Origin: Blastococcus sp. TF02A-35
Lineage (GTDB): Bacteria > Actinomycetota > Actinomycetes > Mycobacteriales > Geodermatophilaceae
Direction: 5' to 3'
Length of the DNA stretch: 64,000 nt
Assembly: GCF_004571075.1 (NCBI RefSeq)
Contig: NZ_SPQP01000006.1
Coordinates: 62,001-126,000, forward strand
Of the stretch, positions 63,865 through 64,000 are shown piece after piece. Every line of letters starts with the position of its first letter. Position 1 is the stretch's first letter. A program made the position numbers and the translations under genes. Below the pieces are notes generated by a model. The model was given only the letters and a program-made list of their open reading frames with translations. It had not been told where the DNA came from and ran no database searches.

Positions 63865-64000
63865 TCACGACGTGGGAGGGGCCGGGACCGCCACGGTGAG
63901 CAGCGAGCTGTCGCCCAGGTGCAGCAGGCCCCGCCCGGGCTGGACCGGCCCGCCGATCGCGCTGCGCGGCACCCGCACGCCGATGAGGTCGCCGTCGGTG
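63865..64000 (-). CDS. C-terminus of an EccC/FtsK-like type VII ATPase (partial)
   Basis: The last 44 residues read TDGDLIGVRVPRSAIGGPV, then QPGRGLLHLGDSSLLTVAVP and a short tail. The PGRG element followed by a beta hairpin resembles the end of the third ATPase domain of EccC-type proteins. The gene continues beyond the window. With only this part visible the assignment rests on the motif and the WXG100 neighbour. Confidence 0.55.
   Translation of the reverse strand, partial: TDGDLIGVRVPRSAIGGPVQPGRGLLHLGDSSLLTVAVPAPPTS

Overview
The window is high-GC bacterial DNA with compact genes, frequent GTG starts and many 4-base stop/start overlaps (GTGA or ATGA). It carries a WXG100 protein beside an apparent type VII ATPase end, a Tad pilus locus, and the order prfB-ftsE-ftsX-smpB near ssrA. 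This points to an actinobacterium; the Geodermatophilaceae are a reasonable guess, but that is inference.

Layout. 1-7 kb: fatty-acid or acyl-CoA catabolism (two coupled acyl-CoA dehydrogenases, a TetR regulator, two acyl-CoA synthetases, a patatin-like lipase). 7-13 kb: a K+ channel with RCK domain, a six-TM class III adenylyl cyclase, an amidase, and a divergent TetR/DUF4386 pair with two visible operators. 13-17.7 kb: methionine uptake, with metNIQ behind a SAM riboswitch and the sodium-coupled MetPS system just upstream. 19.2-33 kb: an acquired, visibly lower-GC defence island. 33.2-47 kb: ssrA, corA, a DASS transporter, small metabolic genes, then smpB-ftsX-ftsE, two glycosyltransferases and prfB. 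47-53 kb: a GGDEF/EAL protein, cutA and secreted or membrane proteins of unknown role. 53.6-57.7 kb: Tad pilus genes. 57.9-62.3 kb: a frameshifted lipase, a ThDP enzyme and an EthD-like protein. 62.4-64 kb: the edge of a type VII (ESX-like) locus.

The most unusual content is in the island. One minus-strand array runs from 32.3 to 20.4 kb: small ORF, hsdM, hsdS, hsdR, small ORF, a 1015-residue histidine kinase, a response-regulator protein, a PD-(D/E)XK nuclease and a gene of unknown function. A CHAT (caspase-like) protease follows. The kinase's N-terminal half looks like two RNase III-like plus dsRNA-binding modules. In the second module the three catalytic acids of the RNase III signature are replaced by A, A and S. 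The C-terminal half has a His box (HDLKN) and a HATPase domain. The partner has a complete receiver domain and a C-terminal RNDVVH motif of the HEPN (Rx4H) type. I infer a dsRNA-sensing two-component defence module embedded in a type I restriction operon. I know of no described system with this architecture; the nearest idea is the Detocs phospho-relay defence family.

Three genes (20.4-21.0, 21.0-21.7 and 57.9-59.5 kb) are each broken by one apparently missing base next to a short G/C run, so sequence error should be excluded before calling them pseudogenes. No intergenic gap over 300 bases lacks features: the only one that long (15.58-15.93 kb) holds the riboswitch and a leader ORF. I saw no tRNA, rRNA or CRISPR array.
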